DNA from: Tragulus kanchil | Lineage: Eukaryota; Chordata; Mammalia; Artiodactyla; Tragulidae | DNA length: 64,000 nucleotides | Assembly (NCBI GenBank): GCA_022376925.1 | Contig: JAIOJX010000003.1 | Location: forward strand, 40,657,874-40,721,873 | Direction of reading: 5' to 3' | In this document: positions 23,010-34,600 of the stretch, one piece after another | Numbering within the stretch: the stretch's first letter is position 1 | Layout: every line of letters starts with the position of its first letter | Translations under genes and position numbers: made by a program | Notes under the pieces: generated by a model | What the model was told of the DNA's origin: nothing | The model's database searches: none | Seen by the model: only the letters and a program-made list of their open reading frames with translations

Positions 23010-23845
23010 AAAAAGGCAAGAGAATTCCAGAAAAGTATCTTCTTCTGCTCCATTGACCACACTAAAGCCTTTGACTGTGTGGATCACAACAAACTGTGGA
23101 AAATTCTGAAAAAAAATGGTACCACCAGACCATCTTACCTGTCTCCTGAGAAACCTGTATGCAGGGCAAGAAGCAACAGTTGGAACCAGACATGTAACAG
23201 TGGACTGGTTCCAAGTTTGGGAAAGGAGTAAGTCAAGACTGTACATTATCACCCTACCAAAAACAGACCATCTTACCTGTCTTTCCTTGAGAACCCAATG
23301 CAGGGAGAGGCTTAGTAAATGTCGGGTTTGAAAGGGGTATTGTTTTGAGGAAAGTTCTTTGTTCTGCAGACCTTCCTGTACTGGCCATGGCTACTTTTAT
23401 CTGGGGTAAAGAATAGAATTGCATTTGAATTTTGCATAAAAGTTTCAAAAAGCTAATTTTTAGACTGAATACAAATAAAGAAATGGAGTACCTAGGTCTT
23501 TGTGGATTGGTGGGATCAATAATCCACAGTTTGTCCCTGTCTTAAAAAATGAAAGGGGAGGGAGTGCTTTACTCAATATGCCAGGAAATTTGGAAAACTC
23601 AGCAGTGGCCGTAGGACTAGAAAAGGTCACTTTTTATTGCGTTCTCAAAGAAGGGCTATGCTGAAGGATGTTCAGACTACTGCACTTATTTCATATGCCA
23701 GCAAAGTAATGCTCAAAATCTTTCAAGCTAGGCTTCAACAGTACGTGAACTGAGAACTTTCAGATGTACAAGCTGAAATCAGAAAAGGCAGAGGAACTAC
23801 AGACCAAATTGCCAATGTTCATTGGATCATTAAAAAGGCAAGAGA

Positions 23846-24171
23846 GGGCTTCGCCTGGTGGTCCAGTGGGTAAGGACACCGCCTTGCAGTGCAAGGGGCC
23901 ACCTGTTCGTTCCCTGACCTGGGAAGATCCCACGTGCCGCAGAGCGGCTAGACTGATGTGTCCAATTACCGAGCCGGAGCCCTGGAGCGCATGCGCCCAG
24001 AGCTGTTGCTCTGCGACAGCAGAGGCCACCGCGATTGGAAGCCCACAGGAGCCAAAGAACAAAGATGGATGAAAATAGATAAATGAAAGACCAATAGAAG
24101 TGGCCCGCCCACCCCCCTCCCTCCCCACCCCACCCACCAAAAAAAAAAAAAATAATAAAATAAAATAAAAT
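23846..24171 (+). mobile_element. S1 SINE locus f, second copy
   Basis: Same insertion as 22683-23009, repeated in duplication 9, with the same AAAAAGGCAAGAGA duplication on both sides. The C-rich tail here retains T residues (CCCCCCTCCCTCCCCACCCC), which is probably the truer reading. Confidence 0.93.
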
Positions 24172-25555
24172 AAAAAGGCAAGAGAATTCCAGAAAAGTAT
24201 CTTCTTCTGCTCCATTGACCACACTAAAGCCTTTGACTGTGTGGATCACAACAAACTGTGGAAAATTCTGAAAAAAAATGGTACCACCAGACCATCTTAC
24301 CTGTCTCCTGAGAAACCTGTATGCAGGGCAAGAAGCAACAGTTGGAACCAGACATGTAACAGTGGACTGGTTCCAAGTTTGGGAAAGGAGTAAGTCAAGA
24401 CTGTACATTATCACCCTACTTCTTAAACTTATATACAGAGTACATCATGAGACATGCTGGGCTGAATGAATCAAAAGCTGAAGTCAAGATTGCCAGGAGA
24501 TATATTAATAACCTTAGATATGCAGATGACACCCAATGGCAGAAAGTGAGGAGGAACTGAAGAGTCTCTTGATGAAGATGAAACAGGAGAGTGAAAAAGT
24601 TAGCTTAAAACTCAACCTTCAAAAAATGAAGAACATGGCATCTGGTCCCACCAATTGTGGCAAATAGATGGAGTGAAAAATGGAAATAGTGACAGACTTT
24701 ATTTTCTTGGGCTCCAAAGTAACTGCAGATGGTGACTGCAGCCACAAAATGGAAAGACACTTACTCCTTGGAAGAAAAGCTATGATAATACTAGGCAGCA
24801 TATTAACAAGCAGACTCACTTTGCTGAGGTCCATAAAATCAAATCTATGATTTTTCCAGTTGTCATGTACAGATGTGAGAGTTGGATCATATGAAGGCTG
24901 AGCCCTAAGAATTGGTGCTTTTGAACTGTTTTGGAGAAGACTCTTGAGAGTCCCTTGAACAGCAAGAAGATCAAATTAGTCAATCTTAAAGGAAATCAAC
25001 CCTGAATATTCATTGGAAAGACTGATGCTGAAGCTCCAATAATTTGGCCACCTGATGAAGAGCCAAATCATTGGAAAAGACCCTGATGCTGAGAAAGACT
25101 GAGGGCAGGAGGAGAAGGGGTGACAGAGGATCAGATGGTTGGATGGCATCATTGACTCAATGGACAAAAGTTTGAGTAAATTCCAGGAGACAGGGAAGGA
25201 CAGAGAAACCTGGAGTGCTGCAGTCCATAGCATTGCAAAGAGTTGGATATGACTGACTGAACAACAACTAGGAGGTGGGAGAGGGAGAGAGAGAGAGGAA
25301 GGAAAGAATATATACAGAGTGTAAATTATTTTAACTTTATATATGACTAATTTAGAAGATGGCTCAGTTAAGACATCTAAATCTACTTCCAGAAATACAC
25401 CAGTCTTTAGTAACTTGGATTAACTAAGTCTGAACATCTTATTGAACTAACAGAAACCTCATGTATTTTTAGATTATTTTTCTTGACAAACAGCTTTATC
25501 ATTCTAGTACTATTATTATTCTAGTACTTTATTATTCTAGTACTATTTAGGTGTA

Positions 25556-25597
25556 CTATTAAAGTACACCTAAATATATTTAGGTGTACTTTAATAG
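25556..25597. repeat. 42-bp perfect palindrome
   Basis: The 21-base half CTATTAAAGTACACCTAAAT+A is followed immediately by its exact reverse complement ending AGGTGTACTTTAATAG. There is no spacer. Partial extra copies of the arm (TTTAGGTGTACTATT at 25546, GTGTACTTTAATAG at 25598) flank it. Confidence 0.93.
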
Positions 25598-26147
25598 GTG
25601 TACTTTAATAGTAAACAAAGAGTTAGTTGTATTAAAGAAATGAATGGTTCTGGATAATATAAAAGGAAAACAAATAATCTTAAGACATCTACAGTATACC
25701 AGGAAATTTGGAAGTTACTTTCCATGAAAACATCTAGGGGACTTGTGTGCTGGGTGCTGAGTGAGACGTTGGTGGGGATACAGATAAGTGGTCACACACA
25801 GCTCTTGCCAAGTCTCAGAGAGCTGACAGTCTTGTGCGAGTCATTCATTTTCCACATCTTCATAAAGAAGGTGCCATCCCAGTTGTACAGGGAGGAAAAC
25901 CAAAGCCAAGTAATATGAAGCAAGCTGTCAAAGGTCACCCAATCAAGTGATGAAAACCCGTAATTGGTTTGGGAGTTTTTGGTTAACAGATAGAAGCACT
26001 TACAGTGCTGTATCACTAATATTTGAGAATGAAATACAAATGCAGTTTCTATTTACCTTTCTGACTGTGACTTACTTATCCAACTTTTAAAAATTAATGT
26101 TCATGTCTCAAAGACATGTGAATCAATAGAATAGAAAGATGAGCCAC

Positions 26148-26183
26148 AACCAGACTATGTCACTTGGATGAAGCTAAACTGGA
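26148..26183. repeat. 36-bp dispersed direct repeat, first copy
   Basis: CAACCAGACTATGTCACTTGG followed by (A/G)TGAAGCTAAACTGG. Second copy 421 bp downstream at 26569-26604 (one mismatch), which itself is duplicated at 27711-27746. Flanks differ. Confidence 0.85.
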
Positions 26184-26327
26184 ATTCATATTTGCCATAG
26201 GTAAATCGTTCAAGGATTAATCTTAAATCGATTACATTGTGGTTTGTGTACCTTAATGATTTTTAAAAATCACATTGTGGGAAGGAGTACATATTAAAAA
26301 AATATCATGAAATCTTTTATTTTTTTT

Positions 26328-28602
26328 CCTGTCATTTATGACATGGTGTCCTTACAATGACTGTCAATAACTTGTCAGCCTACAATCTGTTTTTCTTTTT
26401 TCAGTTGTCAGAATTCAATAGAAAGTCTCAGTAATATAATGGTTTGCAATTTAAGGCTAAAACATTAAGCAAAATTACATAGTAAAAAGGTAGAGATTGT
26501 CAGTTGACTGTCTCAAATTCCATCTAAGCTGTCAACTTTCCTCTGACTGAGCTCTAACCACGTGGCTTCAACCAGACTATGTCACTTGGGTGAAGCTAAA
26601 CTGGCCCAGTTTTGGCCAGTGAAATAAAAGCAGATATGCATGAGGCTTTGGGAAATTTTCTTAAAGGACAAGATTTGACCTTTATCTTTAGCCTTTCTCC
26701 CTCTTCCACCTGTGGAGAGAAAAAGTTACACTTCAACAAGGCAAGCAGGAACAGAAAATGAACGTGGGGGCCCTTAGGCATCAGAGAGCAGCTGCATGGC
26801 CTTGAACTCTAGCTGTGTACCTTTGGACTTGTTTCATTGCCAGGGCATGCGGGGGAAGGGGGTGTATCTTAAGCAGACAGTTGAGTTTTTTGTAGATGAA
26901 AGCAAAGCAAAACTTATCAATCTGGTAATGTTTCTCCCTCCCTTTCCTCCTCCTTCTCTCTACCTGCCCCTATGTTCATTTCATGCTATTTTATTCCCAA
27001 GTTTCTGGACAGAGTTTAATTCTTTGATTCTTTGTCTTCTTCTCTATCAACTATCTAATTTTTTTTTATTTTTAGCTTCCAATATGTAATCTATTTGGAT
27101 TTCTTACACATTTATTGTAAGTAAAAACATGTATGAATTCCATATTTAAAAAGTCTATGCTTTTCTCTTATTATCAAGACTTGAAAACTGAGAGAAAGCT
27201 TCTTATTTTCTTTCCCTTGTAGCCCTTCCCCTAACCACTGAACAAGTTGCTGAATTTCAGAGTTGGGATGCATAATGTCTTTCACAGCGGCTCCAGCATC
27301 TATTCCTATTGTAGCCAGCCTCACACCCTCTTGGCCAGGCTGTGGTAGTAGAAGTTTGATTGCCCAAACATCCTGCTCACCCGTGTTACATCTAGATTCA
27401 GACTGGAGTTCCATCTCTACTAACCAAACAATTCAAGCATTCTTGTTTACTAACTATCTCCCTACTTTCCTGTCATTTATGACATGGTGTCCTTACAATG
27501 ACTGTCAATAACTTGTCAGCCTACAATCTGTTTTTCTTTTTTCAGTTGTCAGAATTCAATAGAAAGTCTCAGTAATATAATGGTTTGCAATTTAAGGCTA
27601 AAACATTAAGCAAAATTACATAGTAAAAAGGTAGAGATTGTCAGTTGACTGTCTCAAATTCCATCTAAGCTGTCAACTTTCCTCTGACTGAGCTCTAACC
27701 ACGTGGCTTCAACCAGACTATGTCACTTGGGTGAAGCTAAACTGGCCCAGTTTTGGCCAGTGAAATAAAAGCAGATATGCATGAGGCTTTGGGGAAATTT
27801 TCTTAAAGGACAAGATTTGACCTTTATCTTTAGCCTTTCTCCCTCTTCCACCTGTGGAGAGAAAAAGTTACACTTCAACAAGGCAAGCAGGAACAGAAAA
27901 TGAACGTGGGGGCCCTTAGGCATCAGAGAGCAGCTGCATGGCCTTGAACTCTAGCTGTGTACCTTTGGACTTGTTTCATTGCCAGGGCATGCGGGGGAAG
28001 GGGGTGTATCTTAAGCAGACAGTTGAGTTTTTTGTAGATGAAAGCAAAGCAAAACTTATCAATCTGGTAATGTTTCTCCCTCCCTTTCCTCCTCCTTCTC
28101 TCTACCTGCCCCTATGTTCATTTCATGCTATTTTATTCCCAAGTTTCTGGACAGAGTTTAATTCTTTGATTCTTTGTCTTCTTCTCTATCAACTATCTAA
28201 TTTTTTTTTATTTTTAGCTTCCAATATGTAATCTATTTGGATTTCTTACACATTTATTGTAAGTAAAAACATGTATGAATTCCATATTTAAAAAGTATAT
28301 GCTTTTCTCTTATTATCAAGACTTGAAAACTGAGAGAAAGCTTCTTATTTTCTTTCCCTTGTAGCCCTTCCCCTAACCACTGAACAAGTTGCTGAATTTC
28401 AGAGTTGGGATGCATAATGTCTTTCACAGCGGCTCCAGCATCTATTCCTATTGTAGCCAGCCTCACACCCTCTTGGCCAGGCTGTGGTAGTAGAAGTTTG
28501 ATTGCCCAAACATCCTGCTCACCAGTGTTACATCTAGATTCGTAGACTGGAGTTCCATCTCTACTAACCAAACAATTCAAATTCAAGCCATTCTTGTTTA
28601 CT
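26328..28602. repeat. tandem duplication 10 (offset ~1142 bp)
   Basis: Copy 1 is 26328-27455 and copy 2 is 27469-28602, with 13-bp filler. Differences: AGACTGGAGTTCC lacks CGT in copy 1 (27396) against ATTCGTAGACTGG in copy 2 (28539), ATTCAAATTCAAGCC against ATTCAAGC, and GGGAAA/GGGGAAA. Content is unannotated, partly CT-rich (26930-26990). Confidence 0.92.
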
Positions 28603-30700
28603 AACTTTTTTTTTTTTTTAATTTCAATTCACCACCCAACTTTAGCAAGAAGATAGGGGAAGTGCCATTCTCATAAATGAGGGTGTCATGGTAAACTGGT
28701 AAACTGTTATGAAAAATAATCTGGCAATAGGTTTCTAGAATCATAAAAACAAGTTCATAGTCTTTGTGTCCGTTACACTACTGGAACTGGTGGAAACAAT
28801 CGAAAAGATTATTTTCTTTTTTAAAGAAAGAAGCTGTTTAATATAAGTACAATTGCAAATATGCAGAAAATTTGAATATGGTGGGGTCAGTAATTTAAAT
28901 AGATAACAGCACTTCATTATTAGGGATACTGATGATATGAAGATGTTAGGTCAAGATCAAAAAGACTAAGGATGAAATTGCAATGAAATGATAAGCCTCA
29001 AGTTGGAAAGTAGTCACCCCTCTAGGAATGTGTTACTTACTCACTAGTTTCTGACTCTTTGTGACCCTGTGACCTTTAGGCACCCAAGCTCCTCTGTCCA
29101 TGGGATTCTCCAGGCAAGAACACTGGAGTCGGTTGCCATGCCCTCCTCTATGGGAATAGGAGAAGGGTGCAATTGGGATGATCACAAGAATGGCTGAGAA
29201 AGGACTAGAAACAATCTATTATCTTAAGTGAGGGAAAGGCCACACATGCATAATATATACTATTTTTAAAATTTTATTTATTTATTTATTTATTGGCTAT
29301 TCTGCATCTTCACTGCTACCACAGGCTCTTCTCTAGTGGCAGGGAGTTGGGGCTACTTTCTAGTTGAGGTGAGTAGGCTTCTTGTTGCGGTGACTTCTCT
29401 TGTGGTGGAACTTAGGCTCTAGGGCACTCAGGCTTCAGTAGTTGTGGCACACTGACTCCACAGTTGCAGCTCCGAGGCTCTAGAGCACAGGCTCCATAGT
29501 TGTGGCTTACAGGCTTAGTTGCTCCACAGCATGTGGGATTTTCCTGGATCAGGGATGCATAATGTCTTTCACAGCGGCTCCAGCATCTATTCCTATTGTA
29601 GCCAGCCTCACACCCTCTTGGCCAGGCTGTGGTAGTAGAAGTTTGATTGCCCAAACATCCTGCTCACCAGTGTTACATCTAGATTCGTAGACTGGAGTTC
29701 CATCTCTACTAACCAAACAATTCAAATTCAAGCCATTCTTGTTTACTAACTTTTTTTTTTTTTTTAATTTCAATTCACCACCCAACTTTAGCAAGAAGAT
29801 AGGGGAAGTGCCATTCTCATAAATGAGGGTGTCATGGTAAACTGGTAAACTGTTATGAAAAATAATCTGGCAATAGGTTTCTAGAATCATAAAAACAAGT
29901 TCATAGTCTTTGTGTCCGTTACACTACTGGAACTGGTGGAAACAATCGAAAAGATTATTTTCTTTTTTAAAGAAAGAAGCTGTTTAATATAAGTACAATT
30001 GCAAATATGCAGAAAATTTGAATATGGTGGGGTCAGTAATTTAAATAGATAACAGCACTTCATTATTAGGGATACTGATGATATGAAGATGTTAGGTCAA
30101 GATCAAAAAGACTAAGGATGAAATTGCAATGAAATGATAAGCCTCAAGTTGGAAAGTAGTCACCCCTCTAGGAATGTGTTACTTACTCACTAGTTTCTGA
30201 CTCTTTGTGACCCTGTGACCTTTAGGCACCCAAGCTCCTCTGTCCATGGGATTCTCCAGGCAAGAACACTGGAGTCGGTTGCCATGCCCTCCTCTATGGG
30301 AATAGGAGAAGGGTGCAATTGGGATGATCACAAGAATGGCTGAGAAAGGACTAGAAACAATCTATTATCTTAAGTGAGGGAAAGGCCACACATGCATAAT
30401 ATATACTATTTTTAAAATTTTATTTATTTATTTATTTATTGGCTATTCTGCATCTTCACTGCTACCACAGGCTCTTCTCTAGTGGCAGGGAGTTGGGGCT
30501 ACTTTCTAGTTGAGGTGAGTAGGCTTCTTGTTGCGGTGACTTCTCTTGTGGTGGAACTTAGGCTCTAGGGCACTCAGGCTTCAGTAGTTGTGGCACACTG
30601 ACTCCACAGTTGCAGCTCCGAGGCTCTAGAGCACAGGCTCCATAGTTGTGGCTTACAGGCTTAGTTGCTCCACAGCATGTGGGATTTTCCTGGATCAGGG
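28407..30700. repeat. tandem duplication 11 (offset ~1145 bp)
   Basis: Copy 1 is 28407-29551 and copy 2 is 29552-30700. The junction cuts a CHR SINE at CTGGATCAGGGATG: the first copy jumps to GCATAATGTC, the second finishes the SINE with GAACCTGTGTCTCC. The join occurs at a 6-7-base microidentity (GGGATG). Confidence 0.93.
29031..29158 (-). mobile_element. BovA monomer, minus strand
   Basis: TTACTCACTAGTTTCTGACTC, TTTGTGACCCTGTGACC, CTCCTCTGTCCATGGGATTC, CCAGGCAAGAACACTGGAGT, GGTTGCCATGCCCTCCTC are the antisense BovA/BovB-tail pattern. The tRNA head is absent or lost. The second copy is at 30177-30303. Confidence 0.82.
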
Positions 30701-30763
30701 ATGGAACCTGTGTCTCCTTCATCAGCAGGTGAACTCTTTACCACTGAGCTACCAGGGAAGTCC
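30413..30763 (-). mobile_element. CHR-type tRNA SINE, full length
   Basis: Minus strand: (TTTA)n, TTGGCTATTCTGCATCTTC, repeated GGCTTCAGTAGTTGTGGCAC-like units, GCTTAGTTGCTCCACAGCATG, GGGATTTTCCTGGATCAGGG, then head ending CCACTGAGCTACCAGGGAAG. An 18-bp target-site duplication CATAATATATACTATTTT flanks it (30395-30412 and 30764-30781). A truncated duplicate is at 29271-29551. Confidence 0.9.
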
Positions 30764-31119
30764 CATAATATATACTATTTTACATACATGACAGGCTTCA
30801 TGTTATAAAGAAATAAAAACATCCTACTCATCTTTTAAGAGTAACTCCACAATGTTTCCAAACAGATATAACTTCATCCTGAGTCTTTCCATTGTACCTT
30901 GTATTATTGTTATTCATTAGTCTTATCTACACTCATCTTCATTTGCTTATAATATTGACACTGGTCCCTTGCATTCAGCATGAAATTAAAATGGTATTCT
31001 GTAAATCATCTATACATTAGCTGAGCTAAATTGTTTTCAGGGGGGTCCTATTCTCACTTGTAAAATTTTAAAAGGAAAAAAATGGCTATAGTTCAAATGT
31101 GGTATGCCTCGGTTTATTT

Positions 31120-31500
31120 GTTTTTATTTTATTTTATTTACTTCTACCTTTTTGGCTAGATCGTTAGTGCCGCATGTGGGCTTTCTCTAGCTGCAGTGAA
31201 CCTGCGCTACTCTCTAGCTGCAGTGCATGGGCTTCTCATTGCTGTGGGCTCCTTGGTTGCAATGTACAAGGCCTAGGTTGCACAGGCTTCAGGGAAGCAC
31301 ATGAGCTCAGCAGTTGTGCCAGAGGGGCTTAGTTGCTTCACAGCACATGGGATCTTCCTAGACCAGGGATGGCATGGGTTCCCCTGCTCGTGTGGGAGGG
31401 TCTTTCACAGAGGTGTGGGTCAGCAGATGTTCGCAACAGGGATGGGGGCACTGGCAGCAGTGGTCCCACAAGGCGCCCTGTGGTGCAAGCTCTTCCAGAG
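31120..31500 (-). mobile_element. CHR-type tRNA SINE, diverged
   Basis: Antisense CHR order: TTTTTATTTTATTTTATTTAC, TTTTTGGCTAGATCG, GGGCTTTCTCTAGCTGCAG, GGCTTCTCATTGCTGTGG, GGGGCTTAGTTGCTTCACAG, GGGATCTTCCTAGACCAGGG. The head beyond ~31400 no longer matches the family well, so the right boundary is approximate. Several 70-80-codon open frames here are SINE sequence. Confidence 0.75.
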
Positions 31501-32147
31501 GTCGCCATCAACTCCACCATCAATTTACTATATTTAAAACTGTATATTATGTCTATCACAAAATTATAGCTTGCAACCTAAAAACTTGCAAAGTACCATT
31601 TTAAAAAACAAATTTACTGTGAATTTCCTCTCTGGTATTGAAAAACTGAGTTTTTATTCAGTGCAGTATAATCCTAAAACCCCACACCAAAAAAATAGTA
31701 CAGTTGATAGGATAATTTTGAAATGACTAAATATGATAGGGCTAATAAAATTAGGTAAACATGCTTCAAATCTAATAGATTCTTTTATGTACAAACTTTT
31801 AGAAGAAAGTGACTTGAAGAATGTTGCTAGAATTAAGGATCAAAAGGTATTTAACAACATGTCAGAATTTTATTTTTAATGTATGCACACAAATGGAAAC
31901 AGGTTTTCTGCTATATTGTATTTTAATGATATCATTCTAAGTTTAATAATTATTGAGTAGATTGCAATAGCACTCATTAATTACCTACTAAAAGAATGTG
32001 AAAGGAAGGCTAAATAAACGGTTCTGGTGCAGCACTTGTCCTCCAAGGGTTACCTGTGATAGGGCAGCCAGCACTCTTTAATGAAAGCAGAAAGATGATT
32101 CTTACTCTAAAAATAAGTGAGGGAAATGATCCCACTTCAGTATTCTT
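31501..32147. other. unannotated AT-rich DNA
   Basis: No repeat or gene recognised; stop-rich in all frames. Confidence 0.5.
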
Positions 32148-32335
32148 GGGCTTCCCTGAATGGCCAGATTGTAAAGAATCTGCCTACAATGCAGGAGACC
32201 TGGGTTTGATCCCTGGGTTGGGAAGATCCCCTGGAGAAGGGAATGACTGCCCACACCAGTATTCTTGCCTGGAGATTTCCATGGCCCATCCATGAGGTTG
32301 CAAAGAATCTGGACACGACTGAGTGACTTTCACTT
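32148..32335 (+). mobile_element. Bov-tA SINE
   Basis: GGGCTTCCCTGAATGGCCAG, TTGTAAAGAATCTGCC, GCAGGAGACCTGGGTTTGATCC, TGGGAAGATCCCCTGGAGAAG, TATTCTTGCCTGGAG and the end GACACGACTGAGTGACTTTC. Well-preserved head and tail with a small internal deletion. Confidence 0.9.
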
Positions 32336-32532
32336 TCATTTTTTACTGCCCAGGTTAAAAATACCTCACATTTGTCCAAATAAGCTTCCAGTAAATGTTA
32401 ATCCTTCAATGTGAGGAAGTATTATTTAAATAGGTAGAAAAGTTGAGAGTCAGAAAGAAGATAAAAAATCATCTGGTCAGTAGCTGAGGTACTCTTTCCA
32501 TTATACCAAAAAAAACCCCCAAAACCCTCAAT

Positions 32533-32715
32533 GGGCTTCCTTGGTGGTCCAGTGGTTAAGAATCTGCCTTCAATGCAAGGGACATGAGTTTGATCCCTGG
32601 TCTGGGAAGACCCCACATGCCTGGAAGCAACTAAGCCCTTTCACCACAACTAGAGTAAGCCTGAGTACAGTAACGAAAATCTACTACAGCCAAAAATAAA
32701 TAAATAAATAAACAA
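32533..32715 (+). mobile_element. CHR-type tRNA SINE
   Basis: GGGCTTCCTTGGTGGTCCAG, TGGTTAAGAATCTGCC, GAGTTTGATCCCTGGTCTGG, CCCCACATGCCTGGAAGC, ACTACAGCCAAAAATAAATA and (AAAT)n tail. The middle is shorter than the full family. A poly-A-like AAAAAAAACCCCCAAAACC precedes it. Confidence 0.85.
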
Positions 32716-32974
32716 ATATTGATTTTGTTGTTCTTTTATTTAGAGAAGCTGAAAGAAGGGAAAGATTATATTTTGATGAGGGAATGGGAGATTCACATAT
32801 GTGTATGGGGTGTCAGGGCGTCATTTTGGGAAGATTCCACAGGAGGAAAAAGAGGGGCCTATTGAGAGGAAAACATCCAGGATGGATGGGACATTATAAG
32901 ATGTCCACATGGGCTGAAGTGGAAGTAGGAGATGAAAAGCTAAGTGGAGCCCTTAAATATCAGTGTACTGAATT

Positions 32975-33338
32975 GAATGTCTTTGAACTGTGGTGTTGGA
33001 GAAGGCTCTTGAGAATCCCTTGAACAGCAAGGAGTTCAAATCAGTCAATCCTAAAGGAAATCAACCCGGAATATTCATTGGAAGGACTGATGCTGAAGCT
33101 GAAGCTCCAATATTTTGGACACCTGATGAGAACAGACAAATCACTGGAAAAGAGCCTGATGTTGGGAAAAATAGAAGGCAAAGGAGATGGGGATGAAAGA
33201 GGATGAGATGGTTCGATGGCATCACTGAGTCAATGGACATGAGTTTGAGCAAGCTCCAAGCAACAGTGGCGTGCTGCAGTCCATGGAGTCGCAGAGTCAG
33301 ACACAACTGACCGACTGAACTGAACTGACTGGATTGAA
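32975..33338 (+). mobile_element. BovB 3' end
   Basis: Plus-strand BovB tail: TTTGAACTGTGGTGTTGGAG, AGGCTCTTGAGAATCCCTTG, TCAATCCTAAAGGAAATC, GAAGCTCCAATATTTTGG, and the terminal repeat-like ACCGACTGAACTGAACTGAC. The translated segment resembles the WCWRR-type region seen in the other BovB copies but is frame-broken. A strongly 5'-truncated insertion. Confidence 0.88.
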
Positions 33339-34404
33339 ACTGATCTATACCACTTCAGGACTTTTAAATATAGATATGCAATGACTAAAGTTTGGGTGTA
33401 CAAGAGGTAGAATGGATCTGAAAAAAAGGAGGGACCAGAAATTCAGAGCTGGGAGGAGGGGATGTGGTATTAAGGGCAGAGGGAGACTTAAATGAAAGTG
33501 ACTCTGAAGGTACTTGGAAAAGAAGAGATTCAGGGAAGGATGTGAGGAAGATTTTTAAGCTAGAAAGACCAAAACTGTATTGAGTACAACGAAACAAAGT
33601 TTTGAACGACATTTTCCCACTAATTTCTAGATAGCCCCTCACTCAAATCAAAACATCTTTACCATATCACCAGGCATTTGGATTTGCTGTCTTTTACAAG
33701 CCTTACTCATATTTAAGTAAGAAAATCCCCCTTTGCTGCACATTACTGCCAAAAAATGATGAGGGGAAAAAAACAAACAAACAACAAACCAGGCATCGAA
33801 AACCTGATAGCACATATTCACTTCAGGCTCTAGGGAAAAATCATGAGTGTACTCTTTAACTTATTTAAAGCTCTGAGAATCACTTTTATTTTCAGTTCTA
33901 ATCTTTCAACACAGCTTTTATTTCTGAAAATAGTCTTCAGCCCCTCTAATCCCTGTCCAATATATGAGTGTTGAATCACTCATTGAATCTTTGGCATCAC
34001 TCAGCCAATGCCTTAAGAACTCTACATGTACATAGATATTGAAGAGTGTCTTTGTTTACCTTAGAAAAATCAGGCTATGGGACAGGTAATACTAAATACT
34101 ATAAGAGAGTTCCTATCTCTGAATCTAATTTTTCAAAAAGAGTTATCATAACTGGTGAAGTATAAGACAATTTGGCAAAAAGTTTCTCCATAAGAAACAT
34201 TTACATTAACAACCTAAAGTCTCTAGCTGTAAATTTAGATTGCAATAGCACTGGATTATTATACATTGGATTATATTATTTACTTTGAAGATGCATATGT
34301 ATGTTTTTTCTTTCTGACCAAAATGTTACGAAGAAAAAAATCCAGTATTTGTGCAGGGTACGTGTATAAGAATGTCAGAATACCAACTTTCATTCTCTTT
34401 AAAA
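33339..34404. other. unannotated DNA
   Basis: Low-GC DNA; no element or gene recognised. Confidence 0.5.
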
Positions 34405-34600
34405 ACTTTTAAAAATATTTATTTGGTTGCATCATGTCTTACTTGTAGCATATGGCATCTTTACTGTGGTACACAGGCTCTCTGGATCGTGTGGGTTCAG
34501 TATCAGCCCAGGGCTTGTGGGAGCTTAGTTTCCTGAACAGCAGTGGAGCCCTTTGTCCCTTGCACTGCGAGGCAAACACCACGAGAGTCTCCCTTCATCC
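34405..34600 (-). mobile_element. CHR-type SINE relic
   Basis: AAAATATTTATTTGGTTGC, CTTACTTGTAGCATATGGC, CAGGGCTTGTGGGAGCTTAG and TCCCTTGCACTGCGAGGC follow the antisense CHR pattern with heavy divergence; the head end is poor. Confidence 0.6.

Larger units (their letters stand above)
22137..24418. repeat. tandem duplication 9 (offset ~1163-1172 bp)
   Basis: Copy 1 is 22137-23257 and copy 2 is 23309-24418. The 51-bp filler 23258-23308 is a corrupted echo of nearby sequence (ACAGACCATCTTACCTGTC, GAGAACCCAATGCAGGGAGAG resemble 23126-23168). The S1 C-rich tail differs between copies (long C-run at 22953 against CCCTCCCTCCCC at 24115), and ~9 bp are missing at the start of copy 2. Confidence 0.92.
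22390..25262 (+). pseudogene. BovB LINE, reverse-transcriptase region, decayed and SINE-interrupted
   Basis: Plus-strand BovB from the middle of ORF2 to the 3' end. The DNA follows the order of the family: GTGGAAAACTCAGCAGTGGCC-like start, CATATGCCAGCAAAGTAATGC, then (after the nested S1) CCACACTAAAGCCTTTGACTGTGTGGATCAC (the palm A motif region), CTGTATGCAGGGCAAGAAGC, TATGCAGATGACACC (YADD-type catalytic motif at ~24518), GGCTCCAAAGTAACTGCAGATGGTGAC, and CATTGCAAAGAGTTGGATATGACTGACTGA at the end. Many stops and frameshifts make it non-functional. 22390-23257 and 23540-24418 are duplicates of each other, so the real element is ~1.7 kb including the SINE. Confidence 0.88.
25263..26327. other. 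unannotated AT-rich DNA with short tandem and inverted repeats
   Basis: Contains a GA-rich stretch (GAGAGGGAGAGAGAGAGAGG, 25275-25297), three copies of an ATTCTAGTACT unit (25500-25545) and the palindrome described separately. No gene seen; 25724-25918 has a 64-codon open frame without support. Confidence 0.55.

Noticed and set aside
22597..24414. Minus-strand frames up to 194 codons
   Set aside because: They read through antisense S1 (poly-F, then the antisense body) into antisense BovB. Not genes.
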